This document shows positions 7,612 to 16,536 of a stretch of 28,001 nt of DNA, one piece after another (the stretch's first letter is position 1; the number at the start of each line of letters is the position of its first letter). Position numbers and translations under genes: made by a program. This stretch comes from Bacilli bacterium (lineage in GTDB: Bacteria > Bacillota_I > Bacilli_A > RF39 > UBA660). The stretch is from the NCBI GenBank assembly GCA_017550205.1, contig JAFZPS010000007.1, positions 1 through 28,001 on the forward strand. The letters run 5' to 3'. The notes below the pieces were generated by a model. It was not told where the DNA came from. It saw only the letters and a list, made by a program, of their open reading frames with translations, and ran no database searches.

Positions 7612-8109
7612 TATTTGTTCTTCACCCTCTATATAATCTACTACTTTCTTATTAGATACTTTTATAAGTGTAGGTCCATTAATCTTAAACTCACTAACCT
7701 TTGTAGGATTCTTATTAGATTCCTCTGAAGTAATATATTTCTTATTGAATGCACTACTCATATCTACTTTATATATAGGCAATTCTCCACTATAATTCTT
7801 AACAATTTCATCATATGTAGTACTATCATTACTTTCATAATATATTACAAAATAATCTCCTTTACCCATAGATAAACTTCTACCTAAAATAATTTTATCT
7901 TTAGATATTTCTACTACTTTCTCTTTATCAGTATCAGTATCTTTATGTTTATTAGTAATATATACAGTTAATATATAAAAACATAATAAGAATAAAATTA
8001 CTCCTGCTACTATAAAGAACTTATCCATTATAGGACTATCATCACTAATTACTTCTTCAATTTTCTTTCTATTATTTATATTTCTTGTTCTGCTTTTACC
8101 TTTTGACAT
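7594..8109 (-). CDS. Membrane-anchored thioredoxin-fold protein lacking the CxxC motif
   Basis: 171 residues. A basic cytoplasmic N-terminus (KGKSRTRNINNRKKIEE) is followed by one helix at about 31-51 (FFIVAGVILFLLCFYILTVY). The external domain reads like thioredoxin: the strand DYFVIYYESNDSTTYDEIV sits where YxxxCxxC would be, and INGPTLIKVSNKKVVDYIEG corresponds to the cis-Pro strand and following hairpin. There is no Cys anywhere in the external domain, so it cannot be a redox enzyme; a binding or scaffold role is more likely. It starts 29 bases after the LolA-like lipoprotein gene on the same strand, so the two are probably co-transcribed. The fold call is from the motif pattern only. Confidence 0.65.
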   Translation of the reverse strand: MSKGKSRTRNINNRKKIEEVISDDSPIMDKFFIVAGVILFLLCFYILTVYITNKHKDTDTDKEKVVEISKDKIILGRSLSMGKGDYFVIYYESNDSTTYDEIVKNYSGELPIYKVDMSSAFNKKYITSEESNKNPTKVSEFKINGPTLIKVSNKKVVDYIEGEEQIRTILN

Positions 8110-8138
8110 TTAATTCACCCAAAATAATTATAGCAAAA

Positions 8139-9119
8139 TTATTTCATAGAAACAATACCACTAATACTTTGAGCAACCTCTACCATTTCAGATTGAGATA
8201 AAACATCACTAACCAAATAATAATCTACACCACCACTAGTCCAAGATAATGAATTACTAGTAGCTACACCTAAAGTATCCATAAGAAAACAAGGTTCTCC
8301 TAAAGTAGGTATAACTGTAAAATCAGGATAAATATCACTAGTCTCTTCTACTAATAAAAATGATTTTTCTCCATCATAATCCATAATCACTCTTTTACCA
8401 TTTTCTTTATCTATTTTATCTTCATTAACAAGTTTAGTACCATTAGGTATATATAATGGATAAATAATATCATCTAAACTACTAGATTCACTTACTTCCT
8501 CTTCACTATTACCAACAATAGTATCTAAATCAAACTCATCATTCTTAAACTTATAAGAATAACTAATACTATCAAAATTCATAGTCATTGCCTCTACTCC
8601 ATCATTATCATAAACAATAACCTTTTCAAAGTCTAAGTCATTTCCTAATACTACCTTTTGATAATCTAACTTAGTATTATTAATATATTTAACCTTACTC
8701 TTAAAGATATAACTATTATTACTCTTTTTAAATACAGTATCTTTATCTTCTTTTATATCATTTATTAAAGCCTTTAATAAGTATATTTGAGAATTATTAT
8801 AAGGCCAATCACTTTGAAATTTAAAACTTTTATTCAAAGACGGTGTAAGTACATAAACCCCCTCTTTATTCTTTAAAATAACTTGTGTATGATCATTTGC
8901 TTTATTAGTTAGAATTACTTTATAATTATCTCCTTTATTATATACATCTATATTATAATCATAATTCTCATCATTATTAATAACATTTAAACTACCACTA
9001 AGTTTATAACCACTATTAACCTTCTTTTCTAATTCATTAATAATACTATCATTACTATACTTACCGCAACCAGTTAATACAAATAAACTAATAACCAACA
9101 AAAATATTATCTTTTTCAT
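8139..9119 (-). CDS. LolA-like lipoprotein (GerS-related fold)
   Basis: 326 residues with a clear lipobox: MKKIIFLLVISLFVLTGCG, Cys18. Residues about 20-200 resemble the LolA/LppX half-barrel seen in Gram-positive lipoproteins such as GerS (GSLNVINNDENYDYNIDVYN, VILKNKEGVYVLTPSLNKSF, LGNDLDFEKVIVYDNDG). The last third (residues about 215-326) looks like a separate DUF4367-type module with SWTSGGVDYYLVSDVLSQSE. Related proteins act at the membrane-wall interface, some in spore cortex or sigma-factor control, but no role can be assigned here. The AGGTGG ribosome site is 3 bases from the ATG. The gene lies just below the cdaAR terminator and just above the thioredoxin-fold gene. Confidence 0.7.
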   Translation of the reverse strand: MKKIIFLLVISLFVLTGCGKYSNDSIINELEKKVNSGYKLSGSLNVINNDENYDYNIDVYNKGDNYKVILTNKANDHTQVILKNKEGVYVLTPSLNKSFKFQSDWPYNNSQIYLLKALINDIKEDKDTVFKKSNNSYIFKSKVKYINNTKLDYQKVVLGNDLDFEKVIVYDNDGVEAMTMNFDSISYSYKFKNDEFDLDTIVGNSEEEVSESSSLDDIIYPLYIPNGTKLVNEDKIDKENGKRVIMDYDGEKSFLLVEETSDIYPDFTVIPTLGEPCFLMDTLGVATSNSLSWTSGGVDYYLVSDVLSQSEMVEVAQSISGIVSMK

Positions 9120-9173
9120 ATTCCACCTCGTACTAAATAATATGAGAAAAATAATATTTTATACATAAAAAAA

Positions 9174-9193
9174 AGGAATTGTTTCCAATTCCT
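9174..9193 (-). terminator. Terminator of cdaA-cdaR
   Basis: On the minus strand AGGAATTG GAAA CAATTCCT then T7. A GAAA tetraloop closes an 8-bp stem, and the hairpin includes the TAG stop of cdaR. It separates cdaAR from downstream genes, so no glmM follows in this operon. Confidence 0.85.
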
Positions 9194-10547
9194 ATTTTTG
9201 TGTAATTCTTACTTTTATTTTCTTAGTCTTAGAACCATAAGCAAGTTTTAAGTCACTACCTGTAACTTTAACCTCTACTTCATGTTCTCCAACTCCATAG
9301 TTAGTTAAATCTACATATGCAGTAATATCACTAGCAGTTATATCTTTAATAGCATCTTCACTACCTTTAACTACTACTGTAACAGCTCTATCAGATTCAC
9401 TTAAAGCTTGAACTTTTAAGTTAGCAGCTAAGTTTTCAGCACCTACAGGTATATTTTCAATTTCTTTACTAGAAGAATTATCAACAGTAACTTTAATAGT
9501 CATAGTCTTATTAGATACTTCTGTAATACCTTTAGGTCTTTTTACAGTAACATTAAATTCCTTATCTCTATCTAATCCTTTAACATCAATTTCTACTTCT
9601 AATTGTTCTAGTTTTTCTACAGCATCTTGTGCACCATACACAGTAATCTTAGATATATTAGCATCCATTGATTTAATAGATTTACCAAATGCTAAATTAC
9701 CCTTAGGTATTATTCTAATTGGTACTTCTTTACTTGGAGATGTAATAGTAACATTAGCTGTAACAGTCTTTGGAACTATTTCCACATCTACTACTTTACC
9801 ATCATTATTATAAGCAACTAGAGGTATATCCTTAACAGTTATTTCACCTGCTTTAGGATTTGGTATATTTCTAACATCAATTAAAGCTTTAACACCAGCT
9901 ACTTCTTTTAACTTATATTCTGCACCTTTAATAATTACTTCACTTCTATCAATTTCAGCATTACTAATATATAACTTAGTATCTAAAGCTTCTTGATGTA
10001 ACACATCATAAGATAAAGCTCTATTCTCACTAACCTTTTCATATATAGTAACAGTAACTTGAGAAGGATCTAATTTATAATCTAATGATTTTAATCTTTG
10101 AGTATACTTTAAAGTAACTCTATGATTACCAGGTTTTAATCCTGTTAAATCAACACTAACACCCTTAGAAGGAGATTGCTTAGCTAAGAATATATGTCTT
10201 CTTTGACCAATTAATGTAATATCTACTTCTTTAGGTAAACCTTCTACTACATATAATTCTTCATTATATACCGCACTAACTGGTTGATTTGGTAATATTT
10301 CTGCATATTGATCTATCATAATATTAGATTCTTGATCTATTATGATAAATACAATAAATGCAAGTAATAAACTTATTATTAATAATGTTGATTTTTTACC
10401 AGAAACTTTATCAAAATTCTTAGTTAAATCTTTTAAAAGTTTCATTAATTTTAATATTAATTTAGTTAAGGGAGTTATTAACCATTTATCAAAGAATAAT
10501 AGTATATTTTTAAATATTCTTACTATTGACTTACCTATCTTCTTCAT
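9192..10547 (-). CDS. cdaR: YbbR-domain regulator of diadenylate cyclase (CdaR)
   Basis: 451 residues from the ATG at 10547. That start has AGAGGAAGAG upstream and gives a 17-base overlap with cdaA; the in-frame ATG at 10577 has no ribosome site. A short cytoplasmic N-terminus leads into a membrane helix (STLLIISLLLAFIVFIII, about residues 52-69). Four YbbR-type repeats then follow on the outer face (for example EVPIRIIPKGNLAFGKS and IENIPVGAENL), each about 80-90 residues. CdaR binds CdaA and tunes c-di-AMP synthesis in response to envelope state. Order cdaA-cdaR is the standard one; the usual third gene glmM is absent. Confidence 0.95.
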   Translation of the reverse strand: MKKIGKSIVRIFKNILLFFDKWLITPLTKLILKLMKLLKDLTKNFDKVSGKKSTLLIISLLLAFIVFIIIDQESNIMIDQYAEILPNQPVSAVYNEELYVVEGLPKEVDITLIGQRRHIFLAKQSPSKGVSVDLTGLKPGNHRVTLKYTQRLKSLDYKLDPSQVTVTIYEKVSENRALSYDVLHQEALDTKLYISNAEIDRSEVIIKGAEYKLKEVAGVKALIDVRNIPNPKAGEITVKDIPLVAYNNDGKVVDVEIVPKTVTANVTITSPSKEVPIRIIPKGNLAFGKSIKSMDANISKITVYGAQDAVEKLEQLEVEIDVKGLDRDKEFNVTVKRPKGITEVSNKTMTIKVTVDNSSSKEIENIPVGAENLAANLKVQALSESDRAVTVVVKGSEDAIKDITASDITAYVDLTNYGVGEHEVEVKVTGSDLKLAYGSKTKKIKVRITQK

Positions 10548-11367
10548 AAATCTCTTCCTCTTTAACTTCTTCTTCATCTTCTATTTCAGCTTCTTGTTTA
10601 GGTCTTAATTCATCGATTAACATCATTCTAACGTCATCGATTGTTAAGTTATATAGCATTTCTCCCTTTAATGCTATAGAAACTCTACCAGTCTCTTCAG
10701 AAACAACTATACATATTGCATCAGATTCTTCTGCAACACCTAAAGCTGCTCTATGACGAGTACCTAAACGCCTATTGATTTTAGAACTATTACTTGTTGG
10801 GAATACTGCTCCAGCACAAGTAATTCTATCTCCTTGAATGATAACTCCACCATCATGTAATGGATTACCTTCATAGAATATTGCTATTAATAAGTCACTA
10901 GATAAATCTGCATATAATTTCTTAGCTTTATCTATATAATTACCTAAACTTATATCTCTTTCAATTACTATTAATGCTCCGATTCTCTCTTTTCTTAAAT
11001 AATCAATAGCATTAACCATTTCATAAACCATTCTTTCTCTTTCATCAACAGTTAATACTTTATGTCTTCCAAGTAATTGACTTCTTCCTAATTGTTCAAG
11101 AATATTTCTAATTTCAGGTTGGAATATAATTATTAATGCAACAGGTCCCCATTGAATAATATAATCAAGTAAGTAACCTACTGTTATAAAACCTAACCAA
11201 TCACTTATAATTCTAAGTATAATTACAAATGCTACTCCTTTAAATATTAAAGTAAGTTTAACATTATTTCTGATATTCTTTAATATATAATAGAATATAA
11301 ACCATACTAATGAAATATCAACTAATTTTCTTAGTACATTTAATACATCAGATAAATTTATTACCAT
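10531..11367 (-). CDS. cdaA: Membrane diadenylate cyclase CdaA
   Basis: 278 residues. Three N-terminal helices (about 18-30, 37-57, 62-80) precede a DAC domain that condenses two ATP into cyclic di-AMP, which controls potassium and osmolyte transport and wall homeostasis. The RHR motif is present as GTRHRAALG. The DGA motif reads LHDGGVII, with Gly in place of the last Ala. The C-terminus is an acidic tail (EIEDEEEVKEEEIYEEDR). The ATG at 11367 lies 8 bases after AGGAG; a GTG directly before it is a less likely start. The gene overlaps cdaR by 17 bases. Confidence 0.96.
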   Translation of the reverse strand: MVINLSDVLNVLRKLVDISLVWFIFYYILKNIRNNVKLTLIFKGVAFVIILRIISDWLGFITVGYLLDYIIQWGPVALIIIFQPEIRNILEQLGRSQLLGRHKVLTVDERERMVYEMVNAIDYLRKERIGALIVIERDISLGNYIDKAKKLYADLSSDLLIAIFYEGNPLHDGGVIIQGDRITCAGAVFPTSNSSKINRRLGTRHRAALGVAEESDAICIVVSEETGRVSIALKGEMLYNLTIDDVRMMLIDELRPKQEAEIEDEEEVKEEEIYEEDR

Positions 11368-11427
11368 CACGTCATCTCCTAACTACGAGAAACACTAGTT
11401 TTCTATGCTAACCCCGTATGTAATATA

Positions 11428-11456
11428 ATGATAACATTTTTAAAGAGATTTATCAA
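11428..11456 (-). promoter_or_regulatory. Promoter of cdaA-cdaR
   Basis: TTGATA, 17 bases, TATCAT on the minus strand, with a TGT extension before the -10. A start near 11421 leaves a leader of about 50 bases that can form a small imperfect hairpin (AGAAAAC / GTGTTTCT). Confidence 0.7.
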
Positions 11457-11470
11457 CCCAAGATAATAAA

Positions 11471-11495
11471 AAAAGACCTAATTATAAGGTCTTTT
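11471..11495 (-). terminator. Terminator of rnr
   Basis: AAAAGACCT and AGGTCTTTT around a 7-base loop, followed on the minus strand by a T-run. It contains the TAG stop of rnr and insulates it from the cdaA promoter. Confidence 0.85.
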
Positions 11496-13760
11496 TTTTC
11501 TAATATCTCTTGCTCTAGATTTAACGTATTGATTAGACTTATGTTTATCTCTAATTGTATTTTCTTTTATCTTTTCAATTACTCTAAAATCAACTGTTTT
11601 AGCAGTAGCTGAAGTATCAACTAATTTTAACTTTAACTTATCACCTAAATAATAATTAATATTATCACTTAATGATACTAAAGTATATGTCTCATCATTA
11701 TATACATAATCTCCACCATAATAACGAGGTCTAATATTTCCTTCTAATAAATTTTCTAGTTGTACCCCAATGGATTTCTCACTTAAAGAAACTATAGTTC
11801 CTTCAAACTCTTCTCCTACATATTTACTTAAATATGATGCAGTATCCATATATAATACACTCTTCTCTAACTCTTCAGCTAATCTTTCCATAGCAGAAGA
11901 TTGATTAGATATTTCTCCTACTTTACTAGCCCATTTCTTTTTATTTGCTTCTCTAATATCTTCATTTTCCTCAAAATAACATTCATCAGCTATTCTACTA
12001 TTAGCTAAATCCGCTAAACGTCTAATAGGAGAAGTAAAATGTGTATAAACTTCAAATCCTGTTCCATAATGTCCTATATTAACGGGGCTATATGAAGCAT
12101 GAGACATACATTTAATTAAATTACCATTCAACATATCACGTAATTCTTTATTTTTAGCACTAGCATTAACATGTATTAATAATTCTTGTAATAAAGTTTT
12201 ATCTTTTAATATTTCTTCTTCAGTATGACAATAAGGAATACCTAATATTTTTAATAGTCTTAAGAATCTACTTATTCCATCTAATTTAGGTAAACCATGT
12301 ACTCTATATACTAATGGTATTTTATTTTCCGTCATAATTTGCCCAAAACTAGTATTAGCAAGTAACATAGATTCTGATATTATAGTTTCAGCTTTACCAT
12401 CTGAATATCTTGCTACTATTTTTATTGGATTTCCCATATCATCATGTTTAAATCTAATTTCTGGTCTATTAAATATAATAGCTCCACCAAGTACACGATC
12501 CTTTTGGAATTTTTGAGTTATATCACATAAAAGTTCTAACATTGCTTTATATGGCATATAATCTTCTATTTCTTCACCATTTAGCAATGCATTTACTTTT
12601 TCATAAGTAAGACTTTTTCTTGATTTAATAACAGTACGTTGCATATATCTATTTACAATATTATAATTTTCATCTAACTCAATAAACATGGTTTTAGTTA
12701 ATCTTTCAACTTTTTCATTTAAGGAACATATTCCATTACTTAACTCTGGTGGAAGTTGATGATTTACTAATTCACAATAATAATATGAATTACCTTTTCT
12801 AAATGCATCTAAATCTATTGGAGTTCCCTCTTTAACATAATAAGGTACATCAGCTATATGTACACCTAATCTTAAATTACCATTAGGAGCAATATCTAAA
12901 GAAATAGCATCATCTTTATCCTTAGTACTTTCCCCATCTATAGAAATTACATTTAAACGAGTAATATCTTCTCTTCCATACTTATCATTTGAACTAACAG
13001 ACTGAGGCATAGCTGCAGCTTGTTTTAAACTTTCATCACTAAATCCTTGAGGAATACCAACTTTAAATGCTTCTATTAACGCTCTATGAAAAGGTCCTTC
13101 GTTAGGAACTACTGTCTTTATTTCACCCATATATGGATTTTCTATTGAATCCTTAAGTTTTTCTAAATCTGCCCCACTCATTTCATTTAAAGAAACAGTA
13201 ACAGCACTACCCTCCTCTAATTCTTCATTCAAAAGAATAGTTAGTGCATTCTTTCTCTTATCAAATGGTTTAACATAAGTCCTATTACCTATCTTAGTGA
13301 CTTCTCCACTTATTTCAGTAATATTTCTTTCTAATACCTTAACAATACTAGTCTTCTTACCATTACCACCAGTATCTATTAAAACGATATCCCCATCTAC
13401 TGCATTAGCACAATTATCACTATCAATAGTAAATCTCTCATCTCTAACCTCTCTAGTCCAATCTTTCCTAATACAAGTAGTAGTAGAATAAACAGTACCT
13501 CCACCTATACGATTACCATGAAAGCTACCCTTTCTAAAAGAAGTTTTAGAAATAAGTGTATACCTACCTTTAGGTGTTTTAAAATACTCATAATTTTCTA
13601 CACCAGTGGCAATTATATCATCTATTTCCTCTTTAGTTGTATCAGATAAAACATAATTTGGATGATCCTTCTTCATTTTTTCTTCTACAATCTTATAAAC
13701 TTTTTCAATTTCAACCGGCTTTTTTTCTTTTTTCAATGCGTAGTCAATATAATCCTTCAA
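11478..13760 (-). CDS. rnr: Ribonuclease R
   Basis: 760 residues from a TTG at 13760, preceded by AGGGGG at 7 bases; the open frame extends to another TTG at 13778, but that lies upstream of the ribosome site. Domain order is an N-terminal helix-turn-helix region, two cold-shock domains (GNRIGGGTVYSTTTCIRK region), and the RNB catalytic domain with ISIDGESTKDKDDAISLDI. Those Asp residues bind Mg2+. A C-terminal S1 domain (GEEFEGTIVSLSEKSIGVQL) and a basic tail (KSRARDIRKKRPYN) complete it. This processive 3'-5' exonuclease degrades structured RNA and, with tmRNA-SmpB, removes faulty mRNA. It is here separated from smpB-ssrA by 14 kb, whereas the genes are neighbours in many Bacillota. Confidence 0.97.
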   Translation of the reverse strand: MKDYIDYALKKEKKPVEIEKVYKIVEEKMKKDHPNYVLSDTTKEEIDDIIATGVENYEYFKTPKGRYTLISKTSFRKGSFHGNRIGGGTVYSTTTCIRKDWTREVRDERFTIDSDNCANAVDGDIVLIDTGGNGKKTSIVKVLERNITEISGEVTKIGNRTYVKPFDKRKNALTILLNEELEEGSAVTVSLNEMSGADLEKLKDSIENPYMGEIKTVVPNEGPFHRALIEAFKVGIPQGFSDESLKQAAAMPQSVSSNDKYGREDITRLNVISIDGESTKDKDDAISLDIAPNGNLRLGVHIADVPYYVKEGTPIDLDAFRKGNSYYYCELVNHQLPPELSNGICSLNEKVERLTKTMFIELDENYNIVNRYMQRTVIKSRKSLTYEKVNALLNGEEIEDYMPYKAMLELLCDITQKFQKDRVLGGAIIFNRPEIRFKHDDMGNPIKIVARYSDGKAETIISESMLLANTSFGQIMTENKIPLVYRVHGLPKLDGISRFLRLLKILGIPYCHTEEEILKDKTLLQELLIHVNASAKNKELRDMLNGNLIKCMSHASYSPVNIGHYGTGFEVYTHFTSPIRRLADLANSRIADECYFEENEDIREANKKKWASKVGEISNQSSAMERLAEELEKSVLYMDTASYLSKYVGEEFEGTIVSLSEKSIGVQLENLLEGNIRPRYYGGDYVYNDETYTLVSLSDNINYYLGDKLKLKLVDTSATAKTVDFRVIEKIKENTIRDKHKSNQYVKSRARDIRKKRPYN

Positions 13761-13810
13761 GAAAACGCCCCCTAACAATAATAATTTATCACAAATATAA
13801 ACAAAAAAAA

Positions 13811-13823
13811 AGACTTTTAGTCT
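13811..13823 (-). terminator. Short terminator after the DUF378 gene
   Basis: AGACT AAA AGTCT followed by a T9 run on the minus strand. The stem is only 5 bp but the T-run is long; it overlaps the stop codon. Confidence 0.65.
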
Positions 13824-14023
13824 CTTTTATAATCTATATGAGCCATTAATATTCCTATATTAATAAGACCAGCTACCCCTACTAATGTATATATCGTTCT
13901 AGAAAGAAAAGAACCCATACCAAAAAGCATCGCAACTAAGTCAAAATCAAATAATCCTATTAATCCCCAACTCACTGCACCTATTATAGTTAATACTAAT
14001 GCAACTTTTTGTAATATTTCCAT
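13817..14023 (-). CDS. DUF378 (YuzA-like) small membrane protein
   Basis: 68 residues, two hydrophobic helices (about 6-26 and 42-62). The family signature is present as IGAVSWGLIGLFDFDLVAMLFG and VGVAGLINIGIL. DUF378 proteins are short two-helix membrane proteins of unknown function, common in Bacillota and often encoded alone. The ATG follows AGGAGG at a 6-base gap, but that ribosome site is inside a potential hairpin (14025-14047) that could restrict translation. The gene is monocistronic, with terminators on both sides. Confidence 0.9.
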   Translation of the reverse strand: MEILQKVALVLTIIGAVSWGLIGLFDFDLVAMLFGMGSFLSRTIYTLVGVAGLINIGILMAHIDYKRD

Positions 14024-14024
14024 T

Positions 14025-14047
14025 TTAACCTCCTAAAAGTAGGTTAA
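14025..14047 (-). promoter_or_regulatory. Hairpin covering the ribosome binding site of the DUF378 gene
   Basis: On the minus strand UUAACCU, a 9-base loop (ACUUUUAGG) and AGGUUAA. The 3' arm and loop end together contain the AGGAGG ribosome site, so the 7-bp stem would hide part of it just upstream of AUG. Confidence 0.55.
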
Positions 14048-14073
14048 CCAAATATTAAATAATTATACAAAAA

Positions 14074-14094
14074 AAGAGTTATTAATTAACTCTT
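14074..14094 (-). terminator. Terminator of the NlpC/P60 gene
   Basis: On the minus strand AAGAGTTA, loop ATTAA, TAACTCTT, then T5. It includes the TAA stop. Confidence 0.8.
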
Positions 14095-15089
14095 CTTACT
14101 GCTAGTATTGTTGTACCTGATCCTCTTAACCAATGATCTACAGAACTTACTATTACTCCAGTTTCTGGATTAGCAGCATGAACCATTAAACCATTACCTA
14201 CATATAATGTAGAGTGTGTTGCATAACCTCCAGGATATCCCCATACTATGATATCTCCAGGTTGAGCATTTTGATAACTAACTCCTACTCCATCATACAT
14301 TTGTGACCAAGTACTTCTAGTTACATAAACTCCAACTCTAGAATAAACATATTGGACAAATCCACTACAGTCAAACCCATAAGGACCATTAGCACCTCCT
14401 ATATAAGGATAACCAACTAATGAATAAGCTATACTAACTACATCAGATCCATATTGACTAGGTGCAGCATTATAATAAACAGGTGCATAGTACTTTCTTT
14501 CTTCTACTACTAAAGTAAAAGATTTAGTACTAAGATTACCTTTACTATCTTTAGCATTTACTACTACTTCATGTTCTCCAACATTATCTATTTCATCGTA
14601 GTTATATGAGAAATTATAATACATAGTGCTCTCTTCATTTACTTCACCATTATAATACATTTCTCCATCTACATCGTCTATTACAGAAGCTATATTAAAA
14701 GTTAAATCATAGTCGTCACCCTCTGTTATAGTAACCTTATCTTCATTAAGATTAATAACAGGTCCAATATTATCGACTACATTTAATACTATAGGTACAT
14801 CTTTAACTATATTATCCTTTTTAACCTCAAATACTACTTCTTGTTCTCCTTCAACCGTTGTATCAATATTATTCTTTACTGATACTATTTCCCCATCTAC
14901 CTTCTTAATTAAGTCATTTAAATTATAATTAGCACTACCATAAGGAATAGCAGCATTTTCTTTAACTACTACCTTAATACTATTATATACATAATAATTA
15001 TGATATACGTAGCATCCTACCATTATAATTAAAGCTAATCCTACCAAAGATAAAAATCTTATCTTCGAGGGTAAATCAGTTTTTTTCAT
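14082..15089 (-). CDS. Secreted NlpC/P60 peptidoglycan hydrolase with Ig-like domains
   Basis: 335 residues from the ATG at 15089; GGGAGG is 11 bases upstream, and an in-frame TTG at 15098 is only 2 bases from it, so the start is not fully settled. An N-terminal helix at about 11-29 (FLSLVGLALIIMVGCYVYHN) is an uncleaved anchor or signal peptide. Two DUF5011/Ig-like modules follow (about 35-105 and 110-195, with IVVNAKDSKGNLS-type ends). The C-terminal NlpC/P60 domain has the catalytic Cys in YGFDCSGFVQYVYSRVGV and the His in GGYATHSTLYVGNG, plus MVHAANP. Such enzymes cut D-Glu-diamino-acid bonds in wall stem peptides. It has its own promoter and terminator. Confidence 0.93.
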   Translation of the reverse strand: MKKTDLPSKIRFLSLVGLALIIMVGCYVYHNYYVYNSIKVVVKENAAIPYGSANYNLNDLIKKVDGEIVSVKNNIDTTVEGEQEVVFEVKKDNIVKDVPIVLNVVDNIGPVINLNEDKVTITEGDDYDLTFNIASVIDDVDGEMYYNGEVNEESTMYYNFSYNYDEIDNVGEHEVVVNAKDSKGNLSTKSFTLVVEERKYYAPVYYNAAPSQYGSDVVSIAYSLVGYPYIGGANGPYGFDCSGFVQYVYSRVGVYVTRSTWSQMYDGVGVSYQNAQPGDIIVWGYPGGYATHSTLYVGNGLMVHAANPETGVIVSSVDHWLRGSGTTILAVRRVN

Positions 15090-15117
15090 GTCTTTCAAAT
15101 CCTCCCGAATAAAAACT

Positions 15118-15146
15118 ATTCTACTATATTAACTTTTCAAAGTCAA
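15118..15146 (-). promoter_or_regulatory. Promoter of the NlpC/P60 gene
   Basis: TTGACT, 17 bases, TAGAAT on the minus strand, about 10 bases before the GGGAGG ribosome site. Confidence 0.65.
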
Positions 15147-15201
15147 ATCTAGAAGTTTCTATCCAATAAAGTTATGATACAAAAGACTAATACTTATACA
15201 T

Positions 15202-16536
15202 CTAATTTTTCTTAGATAATTCAACTACTTTTTTCCATAAAATAGGTCCTACAATACCATTCTCTTCTAATCCAAAATCCCTTTGTAATTTTAAAACACT
15301 TCTCTTAGTTAAATCATCAAATATTCCATTAACTCTAACCCCTGGTATAGAATGATTATTTCTACATATTAATAATAAATATCTTTGAAATTTAACCACA
15401 TCTTCACCACTACTACCAGTACTTAAGAAATTATCTGGATATAAATCAGAAACATAATCAGTATTAAGATTTTTAAGTATTTTATCGTATATTTCTTTTA
15501 ATTTACTCCAATCTTTATAAGTAAATATCCCAGTTACAGGAAGCCCATATTTCTTTTGAAATGCTTTAACCATTGTAATACTATTATCATTATAAATAGA
15601 ATTAGTCTTAAGTCTAGGTATATCTGGATCTAAAAAAGCTATCGCATCTAAGAAATAATGTATATGTTCAACCTCTATTCCAGTATCCCCATAATTTAAT
15701 TCATCTTCATATAAAAATGTAGCTTCATCTTTACTTAATCCTTCAGAATACAAATCACTAAGTTTTTTAACACTAGTATAAATATATTTAATTTTATACC
15801 AAGTAGCTTTATCCACAGATCCAGTTACTGGCAAAGAAAATATCTCCTGAAACTTCTTAACAGCATTCTTAGTCTCTTCATCATATATTCCTAAAGTACT
15901 AGTAATATTAGGAATAGCAGGATAATTCTTACGAATACGTCTTAAATCACGTTGTATCGCAAGTACTGGATTACCAGCACTACCAGGTCCTACTATATAT
16001 CCCGGATACCCAACAACATCTCCTACCTCTGCATTATATCTAATAGAAATATCATTTCCATAATAATATCTGAGTATCTCTAAATAATTCTTACCACTAT
16101 TAGCTAAACTAACACTTCCCCATTGAGAAAGTCCATTACAAGTAGTATTTCTACCATCACAATACGTTGTAAAATAAGGTTCTATTCCATTACCCTTAAC
16201 TATATAATTATTAAATATATCTTCTACTATATTATTAATATTTTCATAAGTACTCCTATTTAATACAAAAGCTTGATCATACACACTACTACTAGTAATA
16301 TCAAAACTATATCCTTTACTCCTATACCATTCATTATAAATTCTATTCATAGTAAAGCTAATAATACTATAAATATTAGCTTTTAATGACTCTATCGGCC
16401 ATGTAGGATATATTTCACTACAAGCTACATTAGAAATATAATCTATAAAACTGATAGTAACATTATCACTATTATCACTAGGTTTACCTAAATGCACAGT
16501 AATATTTTTAGGTACTACAGGATATCTAATTGCCAT
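15202..16536 (-). CDS. SpoIID-like domain protein with three peptidoglycan-binding domains
   Basis: 444 residues from the ATG at 16536, which follows GGTGATATTT; an ATG 12 bases earlier has no ribosome site. Residues about 1-165 match a SpoIID/LytB-type region: ITVHLGKPS at the start, ACSEIYPTWPIESLKANI, then YCDGRNTTCNGLSQWGSVSL and YLEILRYYYG. Three PG_binding_1 modules follow (VLAIQRDLRRI to VDKATWYKI, VEHIHYFLDAI to FTYKDWSKL, VVKFQRYLLLI to VGPILWKKV). There is no signal peptide. Similar proteins are found in clostridia, where I associate them with spores or walls, without proven function. It overlaps the upstream CnaB-like gene by 11 bases and ends the LysM operon. Confidence 0.85.
   Translation of the reverse strand: MAIRYPVVPKNITVHLGKPSDNSDNVTISFIDYISNVACSEIYPTWPIESLKANIYSIISFTMNRIYNEWYRSKGYSFDITSSSVYDQAFVLNRSTYENINNIVEDIFNNYIVKGNGIEPYFTTYCDGRNTTCNGLSQWGSVSLANSGKNYLEILRYYYGNDISIRYNAEVGDVVGYPGYIVGPGSAGNPVLAIQRDLRRIRKNYPAIPNITSTLGIYDEETKNAVKKFQEIFSLPVTGSVDKATWYKIKYIYTSVKKLSDLYSEGLSKDEATFLYEDELNYGDTGIEVEHIHYFLDAIAFLDPDIPRLKTNSIYNDNSITMVKAFQKKYGLPVTGIFTYKDWSKLKEIYDKILKNLNTDYVSDLYPDNFLSTGSSGEDVVKFQRYLLLICRNNHSIPGVRVNGIFDDLTKRSVLKLQRDFGLEENGIVGPILWKKVVELSKKN

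Noticed and set aside
10342..10608. Plus-strand open frame rich in Phe/Leu/Asn
   Set aside because: Mirror image of the hydrophobic N-terminus of cdaR and the end of cdaA; no ribosome site.
13297..13849. Two plus-strand open frames opposite rnr
   Set aside because: They lie antisense to RNase R coding sequence and show no ribosome site or conserved motif.
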